Positions 1 through 5,673 of a stretch of 5,673 nucleotides of DNA are shown one piece after another (positions within the stretch are counted from its first letter, which is position 1; each line of letters starts with the position of its first letter). The notes beneath the pieces were generated by a model. It made no database searches and was not told the DNA's origin. It saw only the letters and a program-made list of their open reading frames with translations. A program made the translations under genes and the position numbers. Where the stretch lies: the NCBI GenBank assembly GCA_030263275.1, contig SZOR01000174.1:1-5673 (forward strand). The letters run 5' to 3'. The DNA is from DSNY01 sp016861185. GTDB lineage: Bacteria > Pseudomonadota > Gammaproteobacteria > Burkholderiales > Burkholderiaceae_F.

Positions 1-2
1 CG

Positions 3-287
3 ACGGAAGAGGAACTGGAGCAGGCCGTGCTGCCGTCGATCGCGCAAGTCAAGCGCAACGAACTCGCCGCCGCCGGCCGAACGCTCGAGCCCGCCGTCGC
101 CACGCTGCTCGAACGCGGTGCACAGGCGGTCGTGCTCGCCTGCACCGAAACGCCGATTGCGCTCGCCGCGGTGCAGTCGCCGCTGATGCCGCGGTGCGTG
201 GATTCGACGCGCGCTCTGGCGCGCGCCTGCGTGCGCTGGTGGCGCAACGGTGGCCGAAGTCGAATCGCCACGGCCGCAGCCTCGTGA
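3..287 (+). CDS. Aspartate/glutamate racemase family protein, C-terminal part
   Basis: The 3' end of a gene that begins left of the window; 94 codons are visible before TGA at 285-287. The family are cofactor-independent cytoplasmic enzymes that invert the alpha-carbon of Asp, Glu or related compounds such as hydantoins, using two catalytic cysteines. The second catalytic-cysteine segment is visible as VVLACTETPIAL (about 132-167), matching the family's GCTE-type signature. It is followed by the usual C-terminal pattern: VDSTRALARACVRWW, an Asp-Ser/Pro-Thr step, then a helix ending in Trp-Trp. The first catalytic cysteine and the N-terminal half lie outside the window, so substrate cannot be assigned. 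Its stop overlaps the GTG of the following helicase fragment (GTGA at 284-287), which suggests the two were once translationally coupled. Family assignment is fairly secure; Asp, Glu or hydantoin specificity is unknown. Confidence 0.82.
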   Translation, partial: TEEELEQAVLPSIAQVKRNELAAAGRTLEPAVATLLERGAQAVVLACTETPIALAAVQSPLMPRCVDSTRALARACVRWWRNGGRSRIATAAAS

Positions 288-487
288 CCCAGCGCGTGCT
301 CGAGCCTTTTCATCCCGCGGTCCGGGCGTGGTTCGACTCGGTCTTTGCTGCACCGACCGCGGCGCAAGTCGAAGCGTGGCCGGCGATAAAGCGCGGGCGG
401 CACGCGCTCGTCGTCGCGCCGACGGATTCGGGCAAGACGCCGGCGGCGTTTCTCGCCGCGATCGATTCGGCGGCGTCGAAGCGATGA
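284..487 (+). pseudogene. Truncated 5' fragment of an Lhr-type DEAD/DEAH helicase gene
   Basis: An in-frame piece of 67 codons (GTG 284, TGA 485-487). About 58 residues match the N-terminus of the intact helicase encoded at 2851-5673: 46 of 58 residues are identical without gaps. Shared blocks include FAAPTAAQVEAWPAIK and the Walker A region. An intact Lhr protein exceeds 900 residues, so everything after motif I (DEIH box, helicase C, winged helix) is missing. The Walker A reads APTDSGKT where the intact copy has APTGSGKT, and the next residue is Pro instead of Leu; both changes should impair ATP binding. Homology stops at about 470, after AAIDS, and the last residues (AASKR) are out-of-frame dehydrogenase sequence. 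The GTG start overlaps the racemase stop by 4 nt. A short peptide could be made, but no helicase function is possible. Confidence 0.88.
296..469 (+). repeat. Diverged direct repeat, left copy (5' end of lhr)
   Basis: This 174-base segment aligns without gaps to 2896-3069 in the same orientation. By hand count 135 of 174 bases match (about 78%). Of the 58 codons compared, 17 differ synonymously and 12 change the amino acid. Gapless, codon-phased divergence shows that both copies evolved as coding sequence before this one was truncated; it is not a recent neutral duplication. The left edge merges into unrelated N-terminal codons and the right edge ends abruptly at the dehydrogenase remnant. Confidence 0.85.
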
Positions 488-615
488 TGCGCGCGATCGA
501 ACAGCACCGCGTCAAGCCGGTCGTCGACCGCGTGTTCACGTTCGAGCAGATCAAGGAGGCGCTCGCGCATCTGAAAGGCGGCGCGCACTTCGGCAAGACC
601 TGCATCCGGCATTGA
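469..615 (+). pseudogene. C-terminal remnant of a zinc-type alcohol dehydrogenase / quinone reductase (MDR family)
   Basis: Reading frame 1 from about 469 to the TGA at 613-615 gives 48 residues that look like the extreme C-terminus of a medium-chain dehydrogenase/reductase. The hallmarks are AIEQHRVKPVVDRVF, then FEQIKEALAHL, then GAHFGKTCI; family members typically end with P-V-[IV]-D-R-V-F, a helix, and G-x-H-F-G-K-x-V-I. Intact members have about 330 residues with an N-terminal GroES-like fold and a Rossmann NAD(P)-binding domain, all absent here. Upstream of 469 the same frame is only a shadow of the helicase fragment. The in-frame ATGs at 484 and 487 probably correspond to internal methionines of the parent protein, not to a start. 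The piece converges on the anti-sigma gene, whose stop is at 651-653. Family assignment rests on motif recognition. Confidence 0.8.
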
Positions 616-650
616 CCGAACGCGGCAAGGTCATGACGATCGCGCGGCGC

Positions 651-1352
651 TCAGCCGTCGACCTTCAGCACGAGTCCCTGGAACTGGAACGGCCCGCTTG
701 GCCGCCCGGTGGTCGAGCCGCCCTTGGGTTCGACGGTGACGCCGATCGCCAGCGCACTTTGCAGTGCGCGTGCCGCCAAGGCAGGCACTTCGAGCACCTG
801 GTGTTCCTCGGTGGTGACGAGCCCCAGCGAAAGGGGCGGCTCGTCCTGTCCACGCACAAGCCAGGCCTCCCACGACGTGCCGTCCGGCATCTCCGGATGC
901 GCGACGATCTTCACCCTGATCCGGCGCTCGACTGCTTGTCTTGCCGTCCATGCCACCAGGATGCCGGGCTCTCCCTTCGCGTTGTTCAACACCGCCACCG
1001 CGGTGAAGGCCGGTTGGCTTGGCGGAACGAACGCGATGTAGACCCAGGCGGAAAACGCCACGGCCAGACCGGCGAGCGCGATCCGTTGCCACGGCCACCC
1101 GCCGAAGGATCGCTCCTCGCGGCGCGGTGCGATGCGCGCATGGATCTTGCGCCATACGCGTCTCGGTGCTCTGACTTTCGGTGCGCGGACGATTAACGGA
1201 AACAGGCGTTCGTCCCATTGCGCCACCTTGCCGCGCAGACCGTCATGGCGTCGCATCAGCGTGATCATTCGACGGCGCGCCGCGCCGCGCAGATGCCCCA
1301 ATGCGAACTCGGCGGCGAGCAGTTCCTGCAGATCCTCGCGGTCGTAGCGCAT
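651..1352 (-). CDS. Membrane anti-sigma factor, RskA type
   Basis: A 233-residue protein predicted to bind and hold back the ECF sigma factor encoded just upstream. The cytoplasmic N-terminal region (about 1-85) has the family start LLAAEFALGHLRGAARRRM, and a later W-D-E-R-L-F-P-L stretch and VWRKIHARI, as in anti-sigma-K factors. One membrane span follows (about 89-109, ALAGLAVAFSAWVYIAFV). The C-terminal periplasmic RskA domain (about 115-232) shows GTSWEAWLV, PPLSLGLV, and near the end VEPKGGSTTGRPSGPFQFQG, the family's glycine/proline-rich closing motif. There is no cysteine in the protein, so it is not a zinc-binding (HxxxCxxC) redox anti-sigma. Release probably requires proteolysis or a conformational signal from the envelope. 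Its ATG (1350-1352) lies 3 nt after the sigma stop, implying coupled translation. It is the last gene of the unit; I see no clear hairpin-plus-T-run terminator in the 35 bp before the convergent dehydrogenase remnant. Confidence 0.9.
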   Translation of the reverse strand: MRYDREDLQELLAAEFALGHLRGAARRRMITLMRRHDGLRGKVAQWDERLFPLIVRAPKVRAPRRVWRKIHARIAPRREERSFGGWPWQRIALAGLAVAFSAWVYIAFVPPSQPAFTAVAVLNNAKGEPGILVAWTARQAVERRIRVKIVAHPEMPDGTSWEAWLVRGQDEPPLSLGLVTTEEHQVLEVPALAARALQSALAIGVTVEPKGGSTTGRPSGPFQFQGLVLKVDG

Positions 1353-1355
1353 CGG

Positions 1356-1943
1356 CTAGCTGCCGGCAAGACACGACTTCAGATTGACCAGCCCGCGGCG
1401 CACCCACGCCTTGACGGTACCGAGCGGTTGCCGCAGGTGACGCGCGAGGTCGCCGTGGCTCAGCCCGTGGAAGAACACGAGCACGATGCTCTGGCGCTGC
1501 TTCGCGTCGAGCGCGGCGAGACAGGCAGAGATCCGATCGGCCAGCCGCGAATACTCCAGAAGGTCGGCGCTGTCGGCCGACGTGCCGGCGGACGCTTCGA
1601 GCGCGTGTTCGTCGAGTTCTTCGCCGGGCAGCATGCGCATGCGCTCGAACCCGTCCGGCCGCGAGGGACCGATCCAGTCGAACGCCTGATTGCGCACGAT
1701 CCGGATCAGCCAGGTCATCGCCGCCCCTTTGTTCGGGTCATAGCGCGCCGCGTGGCGCCAGACCGAAACGAAGCTCTCCTGCAGCACTTCCTCGGCCCAG
1801 TCGCGCCGCCGCAGGATGCGCAGGGCCATGCCGAACAGCGCGTCGGACGTGGCGTGATACAGGCGACAAAACGCGCGCTCGTCGCCGCGTGCGCTGGCGG
1901 CGATCAGGTCGGCAAGCGAGTCGGCGGCGGCGCGGGCTTCCAA
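1356..1943 (-). CDS. ECF-family RNA polymerase sigma factor
   Basis: A group 4 (extracytoplasmic function) sigma factor that would direct RNA polymerase to a small envelope-linked regulon. From the TTG at 1941-1943 it has 195 residues, normal for the family. Region 2 spans about 12-92: helix DERAFCRLYHATSDALFGMA, the DWAEEVLQESFVSVW core-binding segment, and the MTWLIRIVRNQAFDW promoter-melting/-10 region. After a variable acidic linker (about 103-132), region 4 spans about 137-191, with the helix-turn-helix LSHGDLARHLRQPLGTVKAW for the -35 element. No extra domains are seen. The frame stays open upstream to another TTG at 2030, but that would overlap the spondin gene by 46 bp and add a non-family N-terminus, so 1943 is preferred; an AAGGG lies 10 nt before it. 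It sits 41 nt after the spondin-protein stop and 3 nt before the anti-sigma start. The partner resembles SigK/RskA pairs, but the subgroup is an inference. Confidence 0.92.
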   Translation of the reverse strand: MEARAAADSLADLIAASARGDERAFCRLYHATSDALFGMALRILRRRDWAEEVLQESFVSVWRHAARYDPNKGAAMTWLIRIVRNQAFDWIGPSRPDGFERMRMLPGEELDEHALEASAGTSADSADLLEYSRLADRISACLAALDAKQRQSIVLVFFHGLSHGDLARHLRQPLGTVKAWVRRGLVNLKSCLAGS

Positions 1944-1953
1944 GCGAATCGAA

Positions 1954-1958
1954 CCCTT
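1954..1958 (-). promoter_or_regulatory. Probable ribosome binding site for the sigma gene
   Basis: AAGGG on the minus strand, 10 nt before the TTG at 1943-1941. The spacing is slightly long and the start codon weak, which would fit low translation of the sigma factor relative to the exported protein upstream. This site, and the absence of a family-like N-terminus further upstream, are why 1943 was chosen over TTG 2030. Confidence 0.45.
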
Positions 1959-1984
1959 CGAAGAGGCAAGCCGGGCGCAACGGC

Positions 1985-2674
1985 TTAGCGGATACGGCGA
2001 ACGGTAATGCGCGCCACCGGGTTGCGCCAATCGCGGTTCGAAGGCGCGAAGTCTCCAATGCCATGGATCCCCGCGTGGATGTGCACATAGCCTTCTTCAC
2101 CGCCGCTGGGCGAGGCGCCGCCGCCGGAGCCGTTGCATTCGGCAAACAGCGGTCCGGGAATCGAGGCGCAGGTTTCGTCGTTGCGTTCCGTGCCCGCATC
2201 GTAGGCCGGCGCCATCAAGGTCAGCATGTCGTTGCCGTGGGGAAGGTCGCCGCTGTTCACGGCAACGAAGCCGTCGTTGGTCGGAATCAGCATCGCGGCG
2301 ACACTGAAGCGGCCGAACCCGCCGCGTGCGTCGACGACCAGTGTCGTCGACGCGCCGGGATTGGTCAGACCGGTCCCGGTGACGACTTGACCGACTTGAA
2401 GATTCGCCCCCAGGGCCGCCGCCAACGGCGCGGTGTTGCCTTCTTCGGCGAGGACCGCCAGCTCCGCGCTCGCGGGCTGTCCTGCTTCGAACAGCCTAAC
2501 GCCCGACCTGTGGGTTGCGAGCAGAAACGGCGTGAACTGCTGGCCGCGGGTCAGGTTGGTGATCGTGATTTCAAAGCGGCCGCCCGGATGATCGTCGGTG
2601 GCGAAAGCAGGGGCAGCGGCTAAGGCGGACAGGATAGCGAAAGCGCAGCTCAGGCGCGGCGAGCGCAGGGTCAT
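1985..2674 (-). CDS. Exported Spondin_N-domain protein
   Basis: A 229-residue secreted or periplasmic protein with a single Spondin_N domain, known from animal extracellular-matrix proteins and common in bacterial exported proteins of undefined role. A Sec signal peptide is clear: basic start MTLRSPR, hydrophobic core about 8-21, and an AFA cleavage motif after residue 25. The domain (about 33-227) opens with FEITITNLTRGQQFTPFLLATH, continues with GQPASAELAVLAEEG, and has the diagnostic MLIPTNDGFVAVN (about 128-140) and AYDAGTERNDE (about 157-167) blocks. It closes with HIHAGIHGIGDFAPSNRDW (about 198-216) and a beta-rich end. Two cysteines (169, 180) could form a disulfide next to a Gly/Ser-rich loop (181-192). 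ATG 2674 was chosen because of an ideal Shine-Dalgarno and the signal peptide; the frame extends upstream but without family features. As first gene of the unit it is the likely target of the adjacent sigma factor. Molecular function is unknown. Confidence 0.9.
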   Translation of the reverse strand: MTLRSPRLSCAFAILSALAAAPAFATDDHPGGRFEITITNLTRGQQFTPFLLATHRSGVRLFEAGQPASAELAVLAEEGNTAPLAAALGANLQVGQVVTGTGLTNPGASTTLVVDARGGFGRFSVAAMLIPTNDGFVAVNSGDLPHGNDMLTLMAPAYDAGTERNDETCASIPGPLFAECNGSGGGASPSGGEEGYVHIHAGIHGIGDFAPSNRDWRNPVARITVRRIR

Positions 2675-2850
2675 GGCGTGCTCCTTGGTCGATGGAAATC
2701 CGGAAGGCCTGTTGCCCGGACCAACGCGATCCGCGTCAGGGGCGGCGTATATACCTGTGCGCGCACGATTTGGACGCACGTAACGACAGATCCTGCTTCT
2801 ACGCTAGAGTCCGGATCGCGAAAGCGCACCGCCGGTCGGCGGTCGCCGCC
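2675..2850. other. Divergent intergenic region between spondin/sigma operon and lhr
   Basis: These 176 bp separate two divergent genes and must hold the operon promoter and probably that of lhr. The only distinctly AT-rich element is the palindrome GTATATAC (2747-2754). On the minus strand it could be a -10 element about 75 nt before the spondin ATG, but I see no convincing -35 hexamer at 16-18 bp on either strand. Since an ECF promoter need not resemble the housekeeping consensus, the site stays unassigned. Immediately before the lhr ATG are two short inverted repeats, GCCG-GT-CGGC (2831-2840) and GGCGG-TCG-CCGCC (2838-2850). They overlap, so only one can form at a time; they may simply reflect high GC content. 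Confidence 0.5.
2681..2686 (-). promoter_or_regulatory. Strong ribosome binding site of the spondin-protein gene
   Basis: AAGGAG on the minus strand, 6 nt before ATG 2674-2672. It is a near-perfect Shine-Dalgarno at good spacing. It decides this start over the longer open frame that reaches to 2779, and suggests the first gene of the operon is the most efficiently translated. Confidence 0.85.
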
Positions 2851-5673
2851 ATGCTCCGCCCAAACGAGTCCGTCGTGACCGCGACGATCCCTTCCATCCT
2901 CGATCTATTCCACCCCGCTGTCGCGAAGTGGTTCGCCTCCGCCTTCGCCGCGCCGACCGCGGCGCAAGTCGAGGCATGGCCGGCGATCAAGGCGGGCAAA
3001 CATGCGCTCGTGGCCGCGCCGACCGGATCGGGCAAGACGCTCGCCGCGTTCCTGGCCGCGATCGATTCGCTGGTGCGCGAAGGCATCGAGCACGGCCTGC
3101 GCGACGAGACGCAGGTGGTCTACGTCTCGCCGCTGAAGGCGCTGTCGAACGACATCCGCAAGAACCTCGAAGCGCCGCTGGCCGGCATTCGCGCCGAGCT
3201 GGAAGCGCTGGGGCTGCCCGACGTCGAGATCCGCACGCTGGTGCGCACGGGAGACACGCCGGCTGCCGAGCGCGAAAGCATGCGCAAGCGGCCGCCGCAC
3301 ATCGTCGTCACCACGCCGGAGTCGCTGTACATCCTGCTCACCAGCAAGTCGGGCCGCAAGATGCTGGCGACGACGCGCACCGTGATCGTCGACGAGATCC
3401 ACGCGCTGGCCCCGAACAAACGCGGCGCGCACCTGGCGCTGTCGCTGCAGCGGCTGGAGGCGCTGGCGGGGCGCGAGCTGGTGCGGGTCGGGTTGTCGGC
3501 GACGCAGAAGCCGATCGAGTTGATCGCACGGTTCCTGGTCGGCGCGGGCAACGAATGCACGATCGTCGACACGGGCCACGTGCGCGAACGCGATCTGGCG
3601 GTCGAGCTGCCTTCGTCGCCGCTCGAAGCGGTGATGTCGGGGGAAGTGTGGACGCAGGTCTACGACCGGCTCGCGGAGCTGGTGCGCGAGCACCGCACGA
3701 CGCTGATCTTCGTCAACACGCGCCGGCTCGCCGAGCGCGTCGCACGGCATCTTTCCGAGCGCATCGGCGAGCAGTACGTCACCGCGCATCACGGCTCGCT
3801 CGCGCGCGAGCTGCGGCTCGACGCCGAGCAGCGGCTGAAGCGCGGCGAGCTGCGCGCGCTCGTGGCCACCGCGTCGCTGGAGCTGGGCATCGACATCGGC
3901 GACGTCGATCTCGTGTGCCAGATCGGCTCGACGCGCTCGATCGCCGCATTCCTGCAGCGCGTGGGCCGCTCGGGCCACGCGGTCGGCGGCACGCCGAAGG
4001 GCAGGCTCTTTCCGCTGTCGCGCGACGAGCTGGTGGAATGCGCCGCGTTGCTCGACGCCGTGCGGCGCGGCGAACTCGACCGCATTTCGCTGCCGGACAG
4101 GCCGCTCGACGTGCTGGCACAGCAGATCGTCGCCGAGGTCGCGCTGCAGGAATGGAAAGAGGACGAACTGTTCGCGCTGTACCAGCGCGCCACGCCGTAT
4201 GCCGCGCTGGCGCGCGAAGAGTTCACCGAAGTCGTTCGCATGCTCGCCGACGGATTTCATTCGCGGCGCGGGCGCACGAGCGCGCATCTGCATCGCGACG
4301 CGGTCAACGGCGTGCTGCGTGGCCGCCGCGGCGCGGCGCTCGCTGCGGTGACCTCCGGTGGAACGATTCCGGACACGGCGGATTACGCGGTCGTGCTGGA
4401 GCCGCAGGCGCAGACGATCGGCACGGTCAACGAGGACTTCGCCGTCGAAAGCCTGGCCGGCGACGTGTTCCAGCTCGGCAACCAGTCGTATCGAATCGTG
4501 CGCGTGGAGCGCGGCACGGTGCGCGTGGAAGACGCGAAAGGCCAGCCGCCTTCGGTGCCGTTCTGGCTCGGCGAGGCACCGGGGCGAAGCGACGAGCTGT
4601 CGCAATCGGTGTCGCGGCTGCGCGCGACGATCGCGCAGCGGCTCGATGCCGGGGGACGCGACGCCGCGCTTTCCTGGCTCACCGGCACGGTCGGGCTGGC
4701 GCCTGCCGTGGCCGAGCAGATCGTCGACTATCTCGCCGCGGCGAAAGCGGCGCTCGGCTGCCTGCCGACGCAGAGCAGCGTCGTGCTCGAACGCTTCTTC
4801 GACGAAGCCGGCGGCATGCAGCTCGTCGTGCATTCGCCGTTCGGCAGCCGGCTCAATCGCGCGTGGGGGCTCGCGCTGCGCAAGCGCTTCTGCCGCAAGT
4901 TCGACTTCGAGCTGCAGGCGGCGGCGACCGAAGACGCGATCGTGCTTTCGCTCGCCACCGCGCACAGCTTTCCGCTCGAAGACGTGGCGCGGTATCTCGC
5001 CGCCGCGACGGTGCGGCCGCTGCTCGTACAGGCGCTGCTCGCCGCGCCGATGTTCCCGACGCGCTGGCGCTGGAACGCGACGGTGGCGCTCGCGTTGCTG
5101 CGCTTCCGCGGCGGCAAGAAGGTCGCGCCGCAACTGCAGCGCATGTTCGCCGAGGATCTGCTGGCGACGATCTTTCCCGATCAGGTCGCGTGCGGCGAAA
5201 ACATCGTCGGCGACCGCGAGATTCCCGACCATCCGCTCGTGCGGCAGACGATCGGCGACTGTCTGCACGAAGCGATGGACATCGAGGGCCTCGAGCGGCT
5301 GCTCGCCGCGATCGAGAAAGACGAGGTCGAGGTTCTCGCGCGCGATCTCACCGAGCCTTCGCCGCTCGCGCTCGAAATCCTCTCCGCGCGGCCGTACGCG
5401 TTCCTCGACGATGCGCCGCTTGAAGAGCGCCGCACGCAGGCGGTGCTCGCGCGCCGCTTCCTCGATGCAGAGAGCGCCACCGATCTCGGCAAGCTCGACG
5501 CCGACGCGATCGCCCGCGTGCGCGAGGAAGTGTGGCCCGAGGCGCGCACCGCCGACGAGTTGCACGACGCGCTGATGAGCATCGGCTTCCTGACCGATGC
5601 CGAGATCGACGCGCGCCCGGAATGGCGCCCGCTGCTCGACGAACTCGCCGCCTCCAGTCGCGCCACGCGATTG
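2851..5673 (+). CDS. lhr: Lhr-family ATP-dependent DNA helicase (DEAD/DEAH, SF2), 3' end outside window
   Basis: A superfamily 2 helicase; studied bacterial Lhr proteins are ATP-driven 3'-to-5' translocases linked to DNA repair. The frame is open for 941 codons and leaves the window without a stop, fitting the long Lhr form (about 1,400-1,550 residues). Motifs, numbered from ATG 2851: Walker A APTGSGKT (56-63), YVSPLKALSNDI (121-132), TTPESLYILLTS (144-155), Walker B DEIH (181-184), SAT (216-218), LIFVNTRR (285-292), HHGSL (313-317), ATASLELGIDIGDVDLV (339-355) and QRVGRSGH (369-376). The Lhr winged-helix and core C-terminal regions follow, with PYAFLDDAPLEERRTQAV (848-865) near the end of the core; the C-terminal extension then begins. 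ATG 2851 has no evident Shine-Dalgarno. GTG 2875 is a serious alternative, because the truncated copy also begins with GTG-ACC. It diverges from the spondin/sigma operon and shows no functional tie to it. Confidence 0.93.
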   Translation, partial: MLRPNESVVTATIPSILDLFHPAVAKWFASAFAAPTAAQVEAWPAIKAGKHALVAAPTGSGKTLAAFLAAIDSLVREGIEHGLRDETQVVYVSPLKALSNDIRKNLEAPLAGIRAELEALGLPDVEIRTLVRTGDTPAAERESMRKRPPHIVVTTPESLYILLTSKSGRKMLATTRTVIVDEIHALAPNKRGAHLALSLQRLEALAGRELVRVGLSATQKPIELIARFLVGAGNECTIVDTGHVRERDLAVELPSSPLEAVMSGEVWTQVYDRLAELVREHRTTLIFVNTRRLAERVARHLSERIGEQYVTAHHGSLARELRLDAEQRLKRGELRALVATASLELGIDIGDVDLVCQIGSTRSIAAFLQRVGRSGHAVGGTPKGRLFPLSRDELVECAALLDAVRRGELDRISLPDRPLDVLAQQIVAEVALQEWKEDELFALYQRATPYAALAREEFTEVVRMLADGFHSRRGRTSAHLHRDAVNGVLRGRRGAALAAVTSGGTIPDTADYAVVLEPQAQTIGTVNEDFAVESLAGDVFQLGNQSYRIVRVERGTVRVEDAKGQPPSVPFWLGEAPGRSDELSQSVSRLRATIAQRLDAGGRDAALSWLTGTVGLAPAVAEQIVDYLAAAKAALGCLPTQSSVVLERFFDEAGGMQLVVHSPFGSRLNRAWGLALRKRFCRKFDFELQAAATEDAIVLSLATAHSFPLEDVARYLAAATVRPLLVQALLAAPMFPTRWRWNATVALALLRFRGGKKVAPQLQRMFAEDLLATIFPDQVACGENIVGDREIPDHPLVRQTIGDCLHEAMDIEGLERLLAAIEKDEVEVLARDLTEPSPLALEILSARPYAFLDDAPLEERRTQAVLARRFLDAESATDLGKLDADAIARVREEVWPEARTADELHDALMSIGFLTDAEIDARPEWRPLLDELAASSRATRL
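2896..3069 (+). repeat. Diverged direct repeat, right copy (5' end of intact lhr)
   Basis: This is the intact counterpart of the repeat at 296-469 and lies inside the helicase gene (residues 16-73 counted from ATG 2851). It keeps the canonical Walker A glycine (APTGSGKT) that the left copy has lost. Downstream of 3069 the helicase continues normally, whereas the left copy jumps to dehydrogenase sequence. Confidence 0.85.

Noticed and set aside
250..615. 121-codon plus-strand frame that could be read as one hypothetical protein
   Set aside because: Its first part is a wrong-frame reading of the racemase end and helicase fragment. Only the last 49 codons, from about 469, encode recognisable (dehydrogenase) sequence.
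616..650. Possible bidirectional terminator between the dehydrogenase remnant and the anti-sigma gene
   Set aside because: The 35 bp contain short GC-rich self-complementary bits (cgatcg, gcgcggcgc) but no stable stem followed by a T-run on either strand.
612..1196. 194-codon plus-strand open frame and overlapping minus-strand frame 631-1218
   Set aside because: Both are shadows of the anti-sigma gene in other frames; neither shows a domain, and the anti-sigma reading is unambiguous.
1218..1988. 256-codon plus-strand open frame
   Set aside because: Antisense to the ECF sigma factor and the anti-sigma start; no recognisable family and biased composition.
1889..2623. 244-codon plus-strand open frame
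   Set aside because: Antisense to the Spondin_N gene, which has a signal peptide, a strong ribosome binding site and diagnostic domain motifs.
2928..5423. 831-codon plus-strand open frame, and another at 4358-5575, inside the helicase gene
   Set aside because: Frame-shifted shadows made of Arg/Ala-rich low-complexity sequence. Frame 1 carries all the helicase motifs and is continuous from 2851 to the window end.
2905..5565. Very long open frame on the minus strand (886 codons) opposite the helicase
   Set aside because: Its translation is dominated by Arg, Ala, Glu and His runs with no domain, and it lies exactly antisense to a gene with every SF2 helicase motif. High third-position GC keeps such antisense frames open.
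1..5673. Defence system, CRISPR array, toxin-antitoxin, transposase or tRNA
   Set aside because: No spaced repeats, transposase motifs or tRNA-like folds were seen. Lhr is a helicase, but nothing around it (nuclease, methylase or effector) supports a defence role here.

Overview
This is a high-GC, gene-dense stretch typical of a proteobacterial chromosome. Strong third-position G/C bias, the gene families and the ECF sigma/anti-sigma style suggest an environmental betaproteobacterium (Burkholderiales-like). That placement is an inference; no rRNA or other marker gene is present.

Left part (1-615, + strand): the 3' end of an aspartate/glutamate racemase-family gene is followed by two broken gene pieces. 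The first, overlapping the racemase stop as GTGA, is the 5' end (about 60 codons) of an Lhr-type DEAD/DEAH helicase gene with a damaged Walker A motif. At about position 470 it runs directly into the second, the last 49 codons of a zinc-type (MDR) alcohol dehydrogenase/quinone reductase gene.

Middle part (651-2674, - strand): a compact three-gene unit, read right to left. It encodes an exported Spondin_N-domain protein (start 2674, strong Shine-Dalgarno), an ECF sigma factor (probable TTG start 1943) and a cysteine-free, single-pass RskA-type anti-sigma factor whose ATG lies 3 nt after the sigma stop. The likely logic is that the membrane anti-sigma holds the sigma factor until an envelope signal releases it, and the sigma factor then transcribes its own operon including the exported protein. 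The regulon is inferred, not shown.

Right part (2851-5673, + strand, running off the end): a large intact Lhr-family ATP-dependent helicase gene, diverging from the sigma operon across a 176-bp intergenic region. All SF2 helicase motifs are present, and 941 codons are open without a stop.

The most notable structural point is that the 5' end of lhr occurs twice: degenerate at 296-469 and intact at 2896-3069. The copies align without gaps, 135 of 174 bases identical, and many of the differences are synonymous. They bracket the dehydrogenase remnant and the sigma operon. This looks like a recombination scar in which a foreign segment ending in its own lhr start entered a resident racemase-lhr locus. 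An assembly chimera must also be excluded. I found no RNA genes, CRISPR arrays, insertion sequences or convincing terminators.
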